From Nocardioides aromaticivorans (lineage in GTDB: Bacteria > Actinomycetota > Actinomycetes > Propionibacteriales > Nocardioidaceae): a DNA stretch of 64,000 nt. The stretch spans positions 62,001 through 126,000 of the forward strand of contig NZ_JACBZM010000002.1 of NCBI RefSeq assembly GCF_013408525.1, written 5' to 3'. Numbering within the stretch: position 1 is the first letter of the stretch; the number at the start of each line of letters is the position of its first letter. Below the pieces are notes generated by a model, which was not told where the DNA came from, did not search any database, and saw nothing but the letters and a program-made list of their open reading frames with translations. The position numbers and the translations under genes are program-made. Of the stretch, positions 34,991-43,248 are shown piece by piece.

Positions 34991-35479
34991 CTACTTGGTG
35001 CCGACGGGGGTCCGCCGCCCCGGGCGGGCGTAGAGGTCGGGTCGGATCACCGCGGCGCTCTTGCGCAGCCGCGGCACCCCGAGCGCCTCCGCGGCCTGCG
35101 TCGGGGTGGCCAGGCCGTGCCGGGAACCGGCGCCGGTCAGGTCGCGCATCCACATCCCGACGACGACGGTGCAACCGAGAACCAGCACCTCGCCGAGGAG
35201 CGTGAGCACCCACATCACCGCATCCGAGGGCAGCGCAGCGGCGACGCCGCGGGGCAGGCCCGCACCGAAGTGGCCGTGTAGCAAACCGCCGTAGGCGTCG
35301 AGCAGCTGTTCGTTCGGTAGCGCGAAGTTTCCCGAGGTGGCGCCCGCGACGACGCCTTGGACGACCAGCGGAGTGACCAGAAGGAAGAACAGGCCGGCCA
35401 GGAGGGCGGCCACCTTGAACTCTCCCGCCGTCGGGGCGACGTTGGTGAACCGGGCGCGCCGGGACCGTTCCATGCTCAT
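34991..35479 (-). CDS. Two-TM membrane protein, partner of the coupling protein
   Basis: 162 residues from ATG 35479. Hydrophobic segments at about 24-46 (AALLAGLFFLLVTPLVV) and 85-110 (MWVLTLLGEVLVLGCTVVVG) are separated by an ~40-residue loop. It directly precedes the coupling protein, which lacks its own membrane anchor, and overlaps the P-loop gene by ATGA. It may be the detached N-terminal half of VirD4; that is inference. Confidence 0.75.
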   Translation of the reverse strand: MSMERSRRARFTNVAPTAGEFKVAALLAGLFFLLVTPLVVQGVVAGATSGNFALPNEQLLDAYGGLLHGHFGAGLPRGVAAALPSDAVMWVLTLLGEVLVLGCTVVVGMWMRDLTGAGSRHGLATPTQAAEALGVPRLRKSAAVIRPDLYARPGRRTPVGTK

Positions 35480-36099
35480 GAGGCGTCCTCTCTTGAGGTA
35501 GTAGCGGTGGGGTTCATCGCAGCCGCCATCCACGCGCCTGCCGGTGCCTGCCAGCGGTGGCACGGGAAGTCGATCGGCCCCCGTAGATCCGGGATGACTG
35601 CGACCGTGCCCATGGGCCAGTCCAGGCGTCCCTGCCCGTCCAGGACCGCGGCCTCGGCCGGGTCCGCGTTCTCGGGGCGAACCAGGCCCAGGCATGCGAT
35701 GTCGGTGGCGAGCAGGGCGCGACCGGCCAGGCTGTTGCCGCCGTGGGAGGTCAGGACGGTGCGTGCCCGGCCGACGGGCAGCAGGGCGAGTCGTTCGTCG
35801 TCGAGCAGGTCCATGTCGTCGACCACGACCAGACAGGCTCCCGGACGGCAGTCGCACCCGATCGGTTCGTCCAGCTGGTCGGGGTGTGCCGGCTCGCAGC
35901 GCAGGTCTGCCCATTCGCTGGGCGCTTGGGCGTACACGTGGGCGTGCCGCCGGGTGTTCGCCAGCCACCACCGGGTGAGGTAGCGCGCGGTGGTGGTCTT
36001 GCCTCGGCCGACGTCGCCGACCAGCAGCAGCGGCCGGGCGCTGCTGGTGTCGAACCCGGCGGCCTGGCCGTCAACTGTGGTGCCGATGCGTACGCCCAT
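35476..36099 (-). CDS. P-loop ATPase of the transfer region
   Basis: 207 residues from ATG 36099. Walker A GDVGRGKTTT near residue 28, Walker B LVVVDDMD near 95, and a sensor-like TVLTSHGG follow. A CDCRPGAC stretch sits between the two. The ATG lies exactly 15 nt after the first G of GTTGC in copy C of the conserved promoter element, with no Shine-Dalgarno. It resembles small FtsK/TraG-like ATPases of actinobacterial elements and is the first gene of the coupling-protein operon. Confidence 0.75.
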   Translation of the reverse strand: MGVRIGTTVDGQAAGFDTSSARPLLLVGDVGRGKTTTARYLTRWWLANTRRHAHVYAQAPSEWADLRCEPAHPDQLDEPIGCDCRPGACLVVVDDMDLLDDERLALLPVGRARTVLTSHGGNSLAGRALLATDIACLGLVRPENADPAEAAVLDGQGRLDWPMGTVAVIPDLRGPIDFPCHRWQAPAGAWMAAAMNPTATTSREDAS

Positions 36100-36103
36100 G
36101 CTT

Positions 36104-36136
36104 GGAAAGGCAACTCAAGGCGGCGTGGATCGGACA
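36104..36136 (-). promoter_or_regulatory. TGTCCGA-N15-GTTGC promoter-like element, copy C
   Basis: Minus strand: TGTCCGA at 36136-36130, 15 nt, GTTGCCTTTCC from 36114. The ATG at 36099 is 15 nt after the first G of GTTGC. The region around TGTCCGATC is weakly palindromic (GCGGTG...CACGCCGC). Confidence 0.7.
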
Positions 36137-36192
36137 CCGCGGAGCGACTGATTTCGACTTTCGGTGGCGATCGCCTGCTGTTCGGTAGCGGC

Positions 36193-38877
36193 TTACGCGG
36201 CTGCGGCCGGCATCCCGCCGAGGTCGAACGCCTGCTTGGGCAGCGCCCAGGTGACCGAGCCGCCGGGTGTGTGGACGTCGGCGAAGCCGACGCAGCCGTA
36301 GACGCCTTTCGCGCTACAGCCGTAGTCGTTGCCGAAGATCTTGCCGCCGCCCACGTAGATCGCCACGTGGCCGACACCGTTTCCGGTGTTGTAGGAGACC
36401 ACGGCGCCCACGGGCGGGAGCGGGTCGAGGCCCGTGCCGTGGGATTGGGCCAGTCCGGCGCTGATGATGCCTCGTGCGACGTCCTGCCCGTTGCCGTAGC
36501 CACGTCCGACACCGGGTCCGCCGTAGAGAGCGTCGACGACCTTGGGGCACTGGTTGTCGTACGTGCAGGGCGCGCCCCTGGTCCACGACAGCGCGCATAG
36601 GCCGTTGGGGGTGTTCATCATGGCGTCGAGGCGGGTTTTGAGCGCGGCCGAGAGCTCGCCGGCGACCTGGATCGGTGAGGTGGAGCAGCTGGTGTTGGCG
36701 ATGTTTGTGGTGCCGCCGCCGGTGGCCGCGACCGCTTGGCGGGCGACGTCGAGGTATTGGTGGTAGTCCTCCTTCTCGAACGGGATCCAGTCGGCGAACT
36801 TGGCTTCCCCTGCCCCGGGTCGCGCGGAGTAGAGCGCGAAGGCGTACTTGGCGTTGAGGAGCGGGTCGAAGATGTCGGCCTTCGTGTTCCAGCCGGGCAC
36901 CTTGCCCTTGTGTTGCGCGGAGATCTGCCACAACCCGAAGTGGGTCCCGTTGGTGGCCTTCGGATTCCAGGTCGACTCCACTCGGGCGATGGCCACCGCG
37001 GTGACTAGGTCCTCGCCGCGGAAGCCGGCCTGGTAGGCGGCTGAGGCCGCAACCTTGGCGGCGTCCTGGGTGCCGGTCGCCGCGACGGGCTGGAGCAGCA
37101 CCGTGCTGAGGCTCCCGGAGGTGGGGCACGGCGGGCAGCCGGCCGGGGTGGTTCCGCCAGGCGGCGTATCGCCGGGTGCGTTGCCGGATGGACTGCCGGG
37201 GCCGGCGCCGTTCATGGCCATGCGTGTGAACAACGCGGGGTGATCGGAGTGGACGGCGGCCCTGCTGATCTCCCAGGTCTTGGTGACCTTCACCGGGGCG
37301 GCGTAGAAGTTGTAGATGACGCCGGAGTCCTTGGTGTACCGGTAGCCGGCCGCCGCCATCCGGGGCGCGGCCGCGTTGGGTCCGTCGTTGGGATGGGAGT
37401 TCATGTCGCCACCGACCAGCACCGGTCCGTACGGCGCCAGGACACCGACCAGGTCGATCAGGTAGTCCATGCCGAGGCCGTACTGCTCTGCACGGCTCAT
37501 CGACGGGTTCCCCCACTGGCGGGGGAACCGATAGGCGTTGGTCATGTGGTGCGTTGCGATGACGGAGACGACCGCGCCGTCGGAGCGCTGGAAGATGCCC
37601 CAGGCGGCGAACCGGTCCCACAGCTTGTTCTTGCCCTTGAACACGGTGTGGTCGTCGTCGACGATCTTGACTCGCCCGCCGTCGAGCATCGTCCAGGTGT
37701 CGGAGCGCCACATGATGGCGCTCCCCATGGCCTGTCCCGCATCGTTCCTGTCCGCAGGCTGCTTCTCGCGGTAGGCGTCGTAGCCGGGCGCAGCGGCACG
37801 CATCTGCGACAGCGGGACGTCCTCGACCTCGTTGAGGGTGATGAAGTCAGGCGACGGCCCGGCGAGGGCGCGGATGCCCGGTGTCGCCCCGGACCGCAGC
37901 TTGATGTTCGCGTTCGCGACCAGGACCGTGCCGTTCACCGGCCCACCCGGTGTGGCCGCGTTGCCGGTGGGCATCACACCCAGCCCGGGCGCGCTGCCTC
38001 CCGGCTGGCCAGGGGCAGAGCCGGCGAGCTGCACGCGGGAGTGGACGAACGGATGGTCGGTGTACTTGTGCGCCCCGTCGTTGGTGCTCTGGTCGACGAC
38101 GGTCCCGGAGAAGGTGACGCCGGGGCTTCCCATGATCCAGTCGATCTGGTGGTTGCTGGGGTTGGCAGCCGACCAGCCCGACGCCAGAGACAAGAACAAC
38201 CGCTTGAACCGAGCCTGGTCGTTCATGTCCCCGGTCAGGAACAACGGGGTGCTGGGCTCGGCGGCCTGCAGCCGCAGAAGTGCCTGCGCCTCGGCACGCA
38301 CGGCCTGATCGCGCATCGCGTCCGTGCCGCCCACCGCGCCGGCCGGGTTGTGGGTGTTGAGCACCCAGACCGACCCAAGGCCAGCGGTGGAGGTGAACCG
38401 AGCCATCGGGATCTGGATCATCGGTCCGCCGTAGCGAATCGACACGTAGCGGACCTCATCCAGCTTCCAGGCGGAGGGCTGATAGGCGATCGCGTTCACG
38501 GTCGACGCGTGCGGGCCACCACGCCTGCCCTTCACGATCGCCCAGGCGCCGTTGGTGACGTTGAGGAAGGCGTCTGCCTGCGGCGGCTCGAACTCCTGGA
38601 ATCCGATGATCGAGGCACCGGAGGCGCCGATCTTGGTCACCATGTTCGGCACGCGCTCGCCGTATGGCCGCTCACCCGGATGGGGGTTCTTCTTGTAGTG
38701 CGACGCCCCCCGCCAGTTCAGCGTGCCGATCCCGAACGACCCGCCTGTACCCGAGCTGCCGGTGGTCGCGCACGCCGCGCGGACCGCCTCGATGTTCGCG
38801 CTTCCCATGCCCAACATGAGCAGCATCAGCGGCGCGATCATCACCAGCGGCAGGCCGAGGAGTACGCCCTTCTTCAC
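36193..38877 (-). CDS. Secreted fusion: two DNase-I-like domains + lytic transglycosylase + CHAP-like domain
   Basis: 894 residues from GTG 38877, with GGAGGAGG 9 nt upstream. Residues 1-31 are a signal peptide or anchor. Two endonuclease/exonuclease/phosphatase folds follow. Domain 1 (about 46-285) has FQEFEP, LTGDMND and TDHPF. Domain 2 (about 318-560) has TLNEVED, VGGDMNSHPND and SDHPALF. Both keep the Glu, Asp-x-Asn and Asp-His catalytic set. A Pro/Gly linker leads to an SLT/lysozyme-like domain (about 595-705) with ARVESTWNPKA and GLWQI. The C-terminus (about 735-890) has NQCPKVVDALYG and GHVAIYVGGG, a CHAP-like Cys-His peptidase. It should open peptidoglycan for the T4SS. The tandem nuclease or phosphoesterase part is unusual. 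Confidence 0.85.
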   Translation of the reverse strand: MKKGVLLGLPLVMIAPLMLLMLGMGSANIEAVRAACATTGSSGTGGSFGIGTLNWRGASHYKKNPHPGERPYGERVPNMVTKIGASGASIIGFQEFEPPQADAFLNVTNGAWAIVKGRRGGPHASTVNAIAYQPSAWKLDEVRYVSIRYGGPMIQIPMARFTSTAGLGSVWVLNTHNPAGAVGGTDAMRDQAVRAEAQALLRLQAAEPSTPLFLTGDMNDQARFKRLFLSLASGWSAANPSNHQIDWIMGSPGVTFSGTVVDQSTNDGAHKYTDHPFVHSRVQLAGSAPGQPGGSAPGLGVMPTGNAATPGGPVNGTVLVANANIKLRSGATPGIRALAGPSPDFITLNEVEDVPLSQMRAAAPGYDAYREKQPADRNDAGQAMGSAIMWRSDTWTMLDGGRVKIVDDDHTVFKGKNKLWDRFAAWGIFQRSDGAVVSVIATHHMTNAYRFPRQWGNPSMSRAEQYGLGMDYLIDLVGVLAPYGPVLVGGDMNSHPNDGPNAAAPRMAAAGYRYTKDSGVIYNFYAAPVKVTKTWEISRAAVHSDHPALFTRMAMNGAGPGSPSGNAPGDTPPGGTTPAGCPPCPTSGSLSTVLLQPVAATGTQDAAKVAASAAYQAGFRGEDLVTAVAIARVESTWNPKATNGTHFGLWQISAQHKGKVPGWNTKADIFDPLLNAKYAFALYSARPGAGEAKFADWIPFEKEDYHQYLDVARQAVAATGGGTTNIANTSCSTSPIQVAGELSAALKTRLDAMMNTPNGLCALSWTRGAPCTYDNQCPKVVDALYGGPGVGRGYGNGQDVARGIISAGLAQSHGTGLDPLPPVGAVVSYNTGNGVGHVAIYVGGGKIFGNDYGCSAKGVYGCVGFADVHTPGGSVTWALPKQAFDLGGMPAAAA

Positions 38878-38916
38878 GACTTACGGCCTCCTCCGACAGA
38901 CGCCGAACGGGTGCAA

Positions 38917-38949
38917 GTTCGCCGCGAAACCGTCAGAAATCCCGCGAAC
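38917..38949. repeat. Left imperfect direct repeat of the 12-kb transposon
   Basis: 33 bp, beginning GTTCGCCGCG and ending CCCGCGAAC, that match the right copy at 26 of 33 positions. Each copy is itself flanked by short inverted ends (GTTCG...CGAAC), as expected of a tyrosine-recombinase site. It lies 39 bp upstream of the wall-hydrolase start. Confidence 0.6.
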
Positions 38950-39128
38950 ATTCACGCCGCAATCTCTAGGAACTCAGGTTCGATCAGGCGTCCATGCGCT
39001 CCGATCTGCGTTTGTGCAGGTGGCGTCGGTTCAGCTCTCCAACGGGCCTGAATTGACAAAGCGTCACCTCGAACGACGGTTTGGCTGTAGCATCGATGCA
39101 TGATCGCTTCCCTTGAAGTCGGTGACTG

Positions 39129-40214
39129 ATGGGTTTGGTGGCGTTGCCGGGCGGCAGCGCTGTTGATCCGGCACTTATAGGTGCGCAGGCGGCCCAGGAC
39201 TTCGAGCAGGAGCTGGTGGACCAGTACGCGCTGGCGATGTCGGCGGCAGGTCTGACTGACCGCCACATCGGCGGGACGCGGGCAATCGTCATCGAGTTCG
39301 CTCGCTCGCTGTCGACTCCGCTGTGGGAGGCCACCTGTGCGGACGCGGACGCGTTCTTGGCCCAGCAGCGGCGGATGGGGCTCAGCGTGTCGACCCGGGC
39401 CGGCAAGGCCGGCGCGCTGGCGGGCTTCTACGAGTTCGTGATCGCCCGCTACGAGGGCGCGATCCGCCGCACGACCGGTGTCTTGGTCGAGCAGCCGATC
39501 GATGAGTTCAATCGCCAGTCCGGGGCATCGCTGGGCAAGGTCCGGGTTCCGCCGTCGGATGAGGAGATCGACTCGCTGTTCACCGCCTGGCGCGGGTCGG
39601 TCACCCAGGCACGCAAGTACCTTCCCGCGGCCCGCGACTACTTCGCCGCCTCGCTGTGGCGCCGACTCGGGCTGCGTATCAACGAGACCGTCATGCTCGA
39701 CATCCGCGACTGGCGCCCCGATCTGGGTGAGTTCGGCAAGCTCCACGTCCGCCACGGCAAGGGCTCGGGCGGCCGCGGACCGAAGCCGCGGCTGGTGCCC
39801 GGAATCAACGGCGCGAACCAGTTGATCGACTGGTGGCTGGCCGAGGTCCGTCCGCAGTACGGCGAGGATTGGGCCGACCCGGACGCGCCACTGCTGCCCT
39901 CTGAGCGGTTCGACAGGGACTTGGACCGCTGTGGACGTGTCGGTGCGAACGCGCTGCGCCGCGCCCTGGGGATCCAGGTCGACGAGTGGTTGCCGGCGTG
40001 GTCGGGGCGAATGACGCCACACGTGCTGCGGCACTACTGCGCATCGTCGCTGTACGCGGCCGGGATGGACATCAAGGCGCTCCAGGAGCTCCTTGGCCAC
40101 CAGTGGCTGGCCACGACCTCGGGCTACCTCCACGTCCGCAGCGATCACATCGAGCGCGCGTGGAACAGCGCGAGCGACCGCGTCGAGGCCCGCCTGGGCC
40201 TCCGTACCGACTGA
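39129..40214 (+). CDS. Tyrosine recombinase (TnpA-like)
   Basis: 361 residues. An N-terminal SAM-like core-binding domain occupies about 30-120. The catalytic residues are visible: Arg in WRRLGLRINETVML, the HxLR-H box in TPHVLRHYCASSLY, His in LLGHQWLATTSGYLHV, and the nucleophilic Tyr in SGYLHV. The length equals Tn554 TnpA. It is the first gene of a three-gene recombinase operon. It probably carries out strand exchange at the 33-bp end repeats. Confidence 0.85.
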   Translation: MGLVALPGGSAVDPALIGAQAAQDFEQELVDQYALAMSAAGLTDRHIGGTRAIVIEFARSLSTPLWEATCADADAFLAQQRRMGLSVSTRAGKAGALAGFYEFVIARYEGAIRRTTGVLVEQPIDEFNRQSGASLGKVRVPPSDEEIDSLFTAWRGSVTQARKYLPAARDYFAASLWRRLGLRINETVMLDIRDWRPDLGEFGKLHVRHGKGSGGRGPKPRLVPGINGANQLIDWWLAEVRPQYGEDWADPDAPLLPSERFDRDLDRCGRVGANALRRALGIQVDEWLPAWSGRMTPHVLRHYCASSLYAAGMDIKALQELLGHQWLATTSGYLHVRSDHIERAWNSASDRVEARLGLRTD

Positions 40215-40242
40215 CCCAACCGAATCGAAGGAGAGGATCCAG

Positions 40243-40596
40243 ATGCAGTGGAGCTTGCGGCTGCGGGCCGCCGAACGAGGGATCTGGAAGTCCGCAGAAC
40301 TTCGGCGGATGCTGGCAGATGCCGGGCTCGAGATCTCCGCCGGGAAGATGTCGTCGTGGTGGGCCGGGACCCCGCCGACGATGCGCCTCGAAGAGCTCGA
40401 CGTCCTGTGCGCCGTGCTCGAATGCACCCCGAACGACCTGATGACACCCGAGCCGGACAAGGTCGCTGCGCGCCGTCCCCGCAACACCGACGCCGCCAAC
40501 GGCGGAAACGGGGATGGCGATCCGAACGGCAACGGCGGCACGCCACCGGCGGTCACCCCGCGGCTCGGCAAGCTCCGCTCGACCCCGCCGCTGTAG
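40243..40596 (+). CDS. HTH protein of the recombinase operon (TnpC-like position)
   Basis: 117 residues from ATG 40243 with AGGAGAGG 6 nt upstream. The N-terminal 70 residues (LRLRAAERGIWKSAELRRML, GKMSSWWAG, LDVLCAVLECTPNDLM) form a Cro/CI-type helix-turn-helix. The C-terminal tail is Asn/Gly-rich. It lies between the two large recombinase genes. In Tn554 the small TnpC sets orientation and frequency of transposition; equivalence is inferred from position and size only. Confidence 0.75.
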   Translation: MQWSLRLRAAERGIWKSAELRRMLADAGLEISAGKMSSWWAGTPPTMRLEELDVLCAVLECTPNDLMTPEPDKVAARRPRNTDAANGGNGDGDPNGNGGTPPAVTPRLGKLRSTPPL

Positions 40597-40634
40597 CCCG
40601 CACCCCCATCGCCCACGGACACGACGAGCACCGC

Positions 40635-42428
40635 ATGCCCGCGCCCGGCCCCAACGCGGCGTTGCGGCTGCCGCCCAAGTGCAACGCCTGCCAGAGCAAC
40701 CGCGTCGCGTGGACCAGCCCCAGAGTCGACTTCTGCTATCAATGCCTGCCCGGCGGCCCGTTCGCCGCTCCACCGTGCAACCGCTGCCGCGCCCGGACCG
40801 ACTACTTCAGTCAGGGGCTGTGCAGCCGGTGTCATCCCCGCAGCCCCGAGCACATCGGATCCTGCAAGGGCTGCCTGGCCTGGGGCGTCTACCCCCGCCA
40901 CAACTGGACCTGCTGGTCCTGCCGCTGGTGGCAGAGCCACTACCCGAAGGGCACCTGCGCCCACTGCGGCCGCGCCAGCCACGTCAGCGACCGACCAGCC
41001 TGTCGCCTCTGCCTCGAGAATGCCCGCCTCGAACAGAAACCCGGGCGGGCACCCGATGTCGCCGCGGGGAACAAGGACAGCCAGCAGCTGTTCTTCGCCA
41101 ACATGGTCTTCAAGCGACGCGTGACACCGGTGCCTGACTACGTCAGCTGGGCTGGCCGTTGGTCGAAGAAGAACAAGAACCAGCTGCCCTACCAGCCAGG
41201 CACCAGGTTCAACGATCACGCGCTTGAGCAGCTGGCCCTGTTTGAGATGGACCCCGACCCCGACGTGCTGCGCCAACGCCTCCTGGTGGAGGACAGCGAA
41301 CTGACCCGGTACTGCGCGGCCATCGTCGCCAACCACGCCCGCCGCTATGGCTGGAGCGTCAGGCAGCGCAATGCCGTGATCCAGTCCCTGCGGCTGCTGC
41401 AGATCCTGCGACCTACTCCCACCGCGAAGGTCCGCGCCAGTGACGTCGTGTGCTTGCGCCGCTACGACGGCACCATCACCTCCACCCTCGACGTCCTCGC
41501 CGAAGCCGACCTGCTGATCGAGGACGTCCCAACCCGGGTCGAGCGGTACTTCAACGCCAAGTTCATCGAATCCGGCGCCCTCCCGGACACCATGCGGGAA
41601 CACCTCCAACTGTGGCTCCAGGTCATGCTCGGCGGATCCCGACAAGCGCCACGCCAGCTGCCTCGCGAACCCGAGACCGTCGAGCTCCACATCCAGGGCC
41701 TCGTGCCCGTCGTGCAGACGTGGGTCGAAGCCGGGCGCCAGTCGTTCGCCGAGATCAGCAAGGACGACATCCTGGCCGCCCTCGCGGCCCTGCCGACCGG
41801 CACCAGCCACCGCCACTTCGCCGAGAACGGGCTGATGTCGCTGTTCAAGATCCTCAAAGGCCGCCGACTCGTCTTCACCAACCCCATGAGGGGCATCGAC
41901 CTCACCCGTGTCGCCACGAACCTTCCGCTGCCGCTTGACCCCGCAGTGATCCGGGCCGAACTGGACTCGCCGAACCCGGCCGTCGCGCTCGCCGTCGCTC
42001 TGGTGGCCTTCCACGGACTGACCGGCAAGCAGGTCGGGGAGCTGCAGCTGACCGACATCGTCGACGGTCGCCTCCACCTCGGCGGCCGCGACATCCCGCT
42101 CGCAGCACCCGTTCGGGCCAGGCTGAGTGCCTGGCTTGACCACCGCAACCGAACCTGGCCAGCCACCGCGAACCCATACCTGCTCATCAACCGACGCACC
42201 GCGCCGCGGCTCGTCCCCGGCGGCCCATCCTTTCCCTGGAAGGAAAGCCGCATCCGCCCGCGGGCCCTGCGCGAAGACCGCATCCTGCACGAGATCCACG
42301 CCACCGGCGGCGACGTACGCCGCATCTACGACCTCTTCGGGCTCAGCGTCGAAGGCGCCACCCGCTACCTCAAGACCGTCGAGCACCCCGACCTGAGGAA
42401 CGAAGACCAGCCTGGCACCCAGCCATGA
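40635..42428 (+). CDS. Large recombinase with zinc-knuckle N-terminus (TnpB-like)
   Basis: 597 residues from ATG 40635. The first ~145 residues hold eight CxxC pairs (CNAC, CYQC, CNRC, CSRC, CKGC, CWSC, CAHC, CRLC). The C-terminal third looks like a tyrosine-recombinase fold: HGLTGKQVGELQLTDI where the first catalytic Arg is expected (Lys/Gln here), a box reading RALREDRILHEI, and LFGLSVEGATRYL with the candidate nucleophilic Tyr. So the active site appears incomplete. The size matches Tn554 TnpB. It may be a structural or regulatory recombinase partner. Confidence 0.75.
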   Translation: MPAPGPNAALRLPPKCNACQSNRVAWTSPRVDFCYQCLPGGPFAAPPCNRCRARTDYFSQGLCSRCHPRSPEHIGSCKGCLAWGVYPRHNWTCWSCRWWQSHYPKGTCAHCGRASHVSDRPACRLCLENARLEQKPGRAPDVAAGNKDSQQLFFANMVFKRRVTPVPDYVSWAGRWSKKNKNQLPYQPGTRFNDHALEQLALFEMDPDPDVLRQRLLVEDSELTRYCAAIVANHARRYGWSVRQRNAVIQSLRLLQILRPTPTAKVRASDVVCLRRYDGTITSTLDVLAEADLLIEDVPTRVERYFNAKFIESGALPDTMREHLQLWLQVMLGGSRQAPRQLPREPETVELHIQGLVPVVQTWVEAGRQSFAEISKDDILAALAALPTGTSHRHFAENGLMSLFKILKGRRLVFTNPMRGIDLTRVATNLPLPLDPAVIRAELDSPNPAVALAVALVAFHGLTGKQVGELQLTDIVDGRLHLGGRDIPLAAPVRARLSAWLDHRNRTWPATANPYLLINRRTAPRLVPGGPSFPWKESRIRPRALREDRILHEIHATGGDVRRIYDLFGLSVEGATRYLKTVEHPDLRNEDQPGTQP

Positions 42429-42766
42429 CCGTGCTTTCACGTACCGCGCGGCGCCGGTCGAGAGTTGTCGCAACATCCTCACGCCACCGATAAGCAACCG
42501 CAGCGCGCACGATTCGGACAATCTGGCGCTGACGAATCTGGTCACGGGCCGCAGCGTGGCGGCTCAGCGTCCCCCCATCCGTCCCCCCGAACCGTCGAAG
42601 GGCGGGGGGACGTGGCGCCCTACACCGCGTTTATGCAGGTCAGGCGGCGTCCCCCCGAAACATCAAGGAGATTCCAGAGCCGGTGGCTCGAGTGGTGGAG
42701 GAGGAGTCCCGCAAGCGGATCCACTTCTCGCGGAGCTCGACGCGACAGCGTTCGTGGTCGGTCTGC
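42429..42766. other. Gap with GC-rich hairpin
   Basis: Contains copy G of the conserved promoter-like element (minus strand) and a 9-bp hairpin GTCCCCCCG (42581-42589) / CGGGGGGAC (42603-42611), a likely bidirectional terminator between the recombinase operon and the convergent HxlR gene. Further CGTCCCCCC runs occur near 42568 and 42651. No gene is seen. Confidence 0.5.
42488..42520 (-). promoter_or_regulatory. TGTCCGA-N15-GTTGC promoter-like element, orphan copy G
   Basis: Minus strand: TGTCCGA at 42520-42514, 15 nt, GTTGCTTATCG from 42498. The following GTGGCGTGA resembles the start region of the relaxase copy A. No leftward gene follows; the plus-strand recombinase gene occupies that DNA. 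It is probably a remnant or decoy. Confidence 0.5.
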
Positions 42767-43126
42767 TTACCGGCGTCGCGAGTCCGCGGCGCTGCGGCCC
42801 TGCGCCGAGCTGGTCGATCCTGGAGGTTCCCACGCCGCAGCCCATTGGGCTATGGACTCGATCACCGGCGCCAGGGAGTGGCCCTTGGTCGTCAGCGTGT
42901 AGTGCACGGTGGTGGCGGAGGAGGCGCGTTCCACCACGCCCTCGCGCTCGAGCTCGCGGAGCCGCTGGGCGAGGAGCCGATCGGTGAGCCCGGGGATTCT
43001 TGAGCGGATCTCGCCGAAGCGGTCGGCTCCGTCGAGGAGTGCGCGGATGATCGGGCCGTTCCAGCGCCGCCCGATCAGCTCGACCGCGCGGTGGAAAACC
43101 GGACAGTAGCCCTGTGTCTCGTCCAT
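42767..43126 (-). CDS. HxlR-family transcriptional regulator
   Basis: 119 residues from ATG 43126 (MDETQGYCPVFHRAVELIGRRW). The winged helix of HxlR is clear: a Cys near the N-terminus, then RRWNGPIIRALL, RFGEIRSRIPGLTDRLLAQRLRELEREGVVER, and YTLTTKGHSL. HxlR proteins often sense reactive electrophiles through the N-terminal Cys. It is divergent from the DoxX gene with a palindromic operator between them. Confidence 0.9.
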   Translation of the reverse strand: MDETQGYCPVFHRAVELIGRRWNGPIIRALLDGADRFGEIRSRIPGLTDRLLAQRLRELEREGVVERASSATTVHYTLTTKGHSLAPVIESIAQWAAAWEPPGSTSSAQGRSAADSRRR

Positions 43127-43204
43127 GCAGACAACCTCCGCGGCCGACGAGTCGCCGGACCTTGACTCTTGCCAACGCCGTTCCCGGAATGATACTCCTA
43201 GAGT

Positions 43205-43223
43205 CACTTACAAAGAGTAAGTG
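43205..43223. promoter_or_regulatory. Probable HxlR operator
   Basis: CACTTAC (43205-43211) and GTAAGTG (43217-43223) form a perfect inverted repeat with the spacer AAAGA, in the 122-bp gap between hxlR-like and doxX-like starts. HxlR-family dimers bind such sites, so this should control the DoxX operon and perhaps the regulator itself. Confidence 0.65.
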
Positions 43224-43248
43224 TCTACTTCGCACACGAGGAGCTCTC

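Noticed and set aside
37240..39051. A 603-codon plus-strand open frame
   Set aside because: Antisense to the wall-hydrolase gene; its protein is low-complexity with no motifs.
38952..42545. A 1197-codon open frame on the minus strand
   Set aside because: It is antisense to the recombinase operon; the plus-strand genes have clear motifs and Shine-Dalgarno sites. Long empty frames are common at this GC content.
42581..42611. CGTCCCCCC repeats as transposon ends
   Set aside because: They lie within the element and form a local hairpin between convergent genes, fitting a terminator better.
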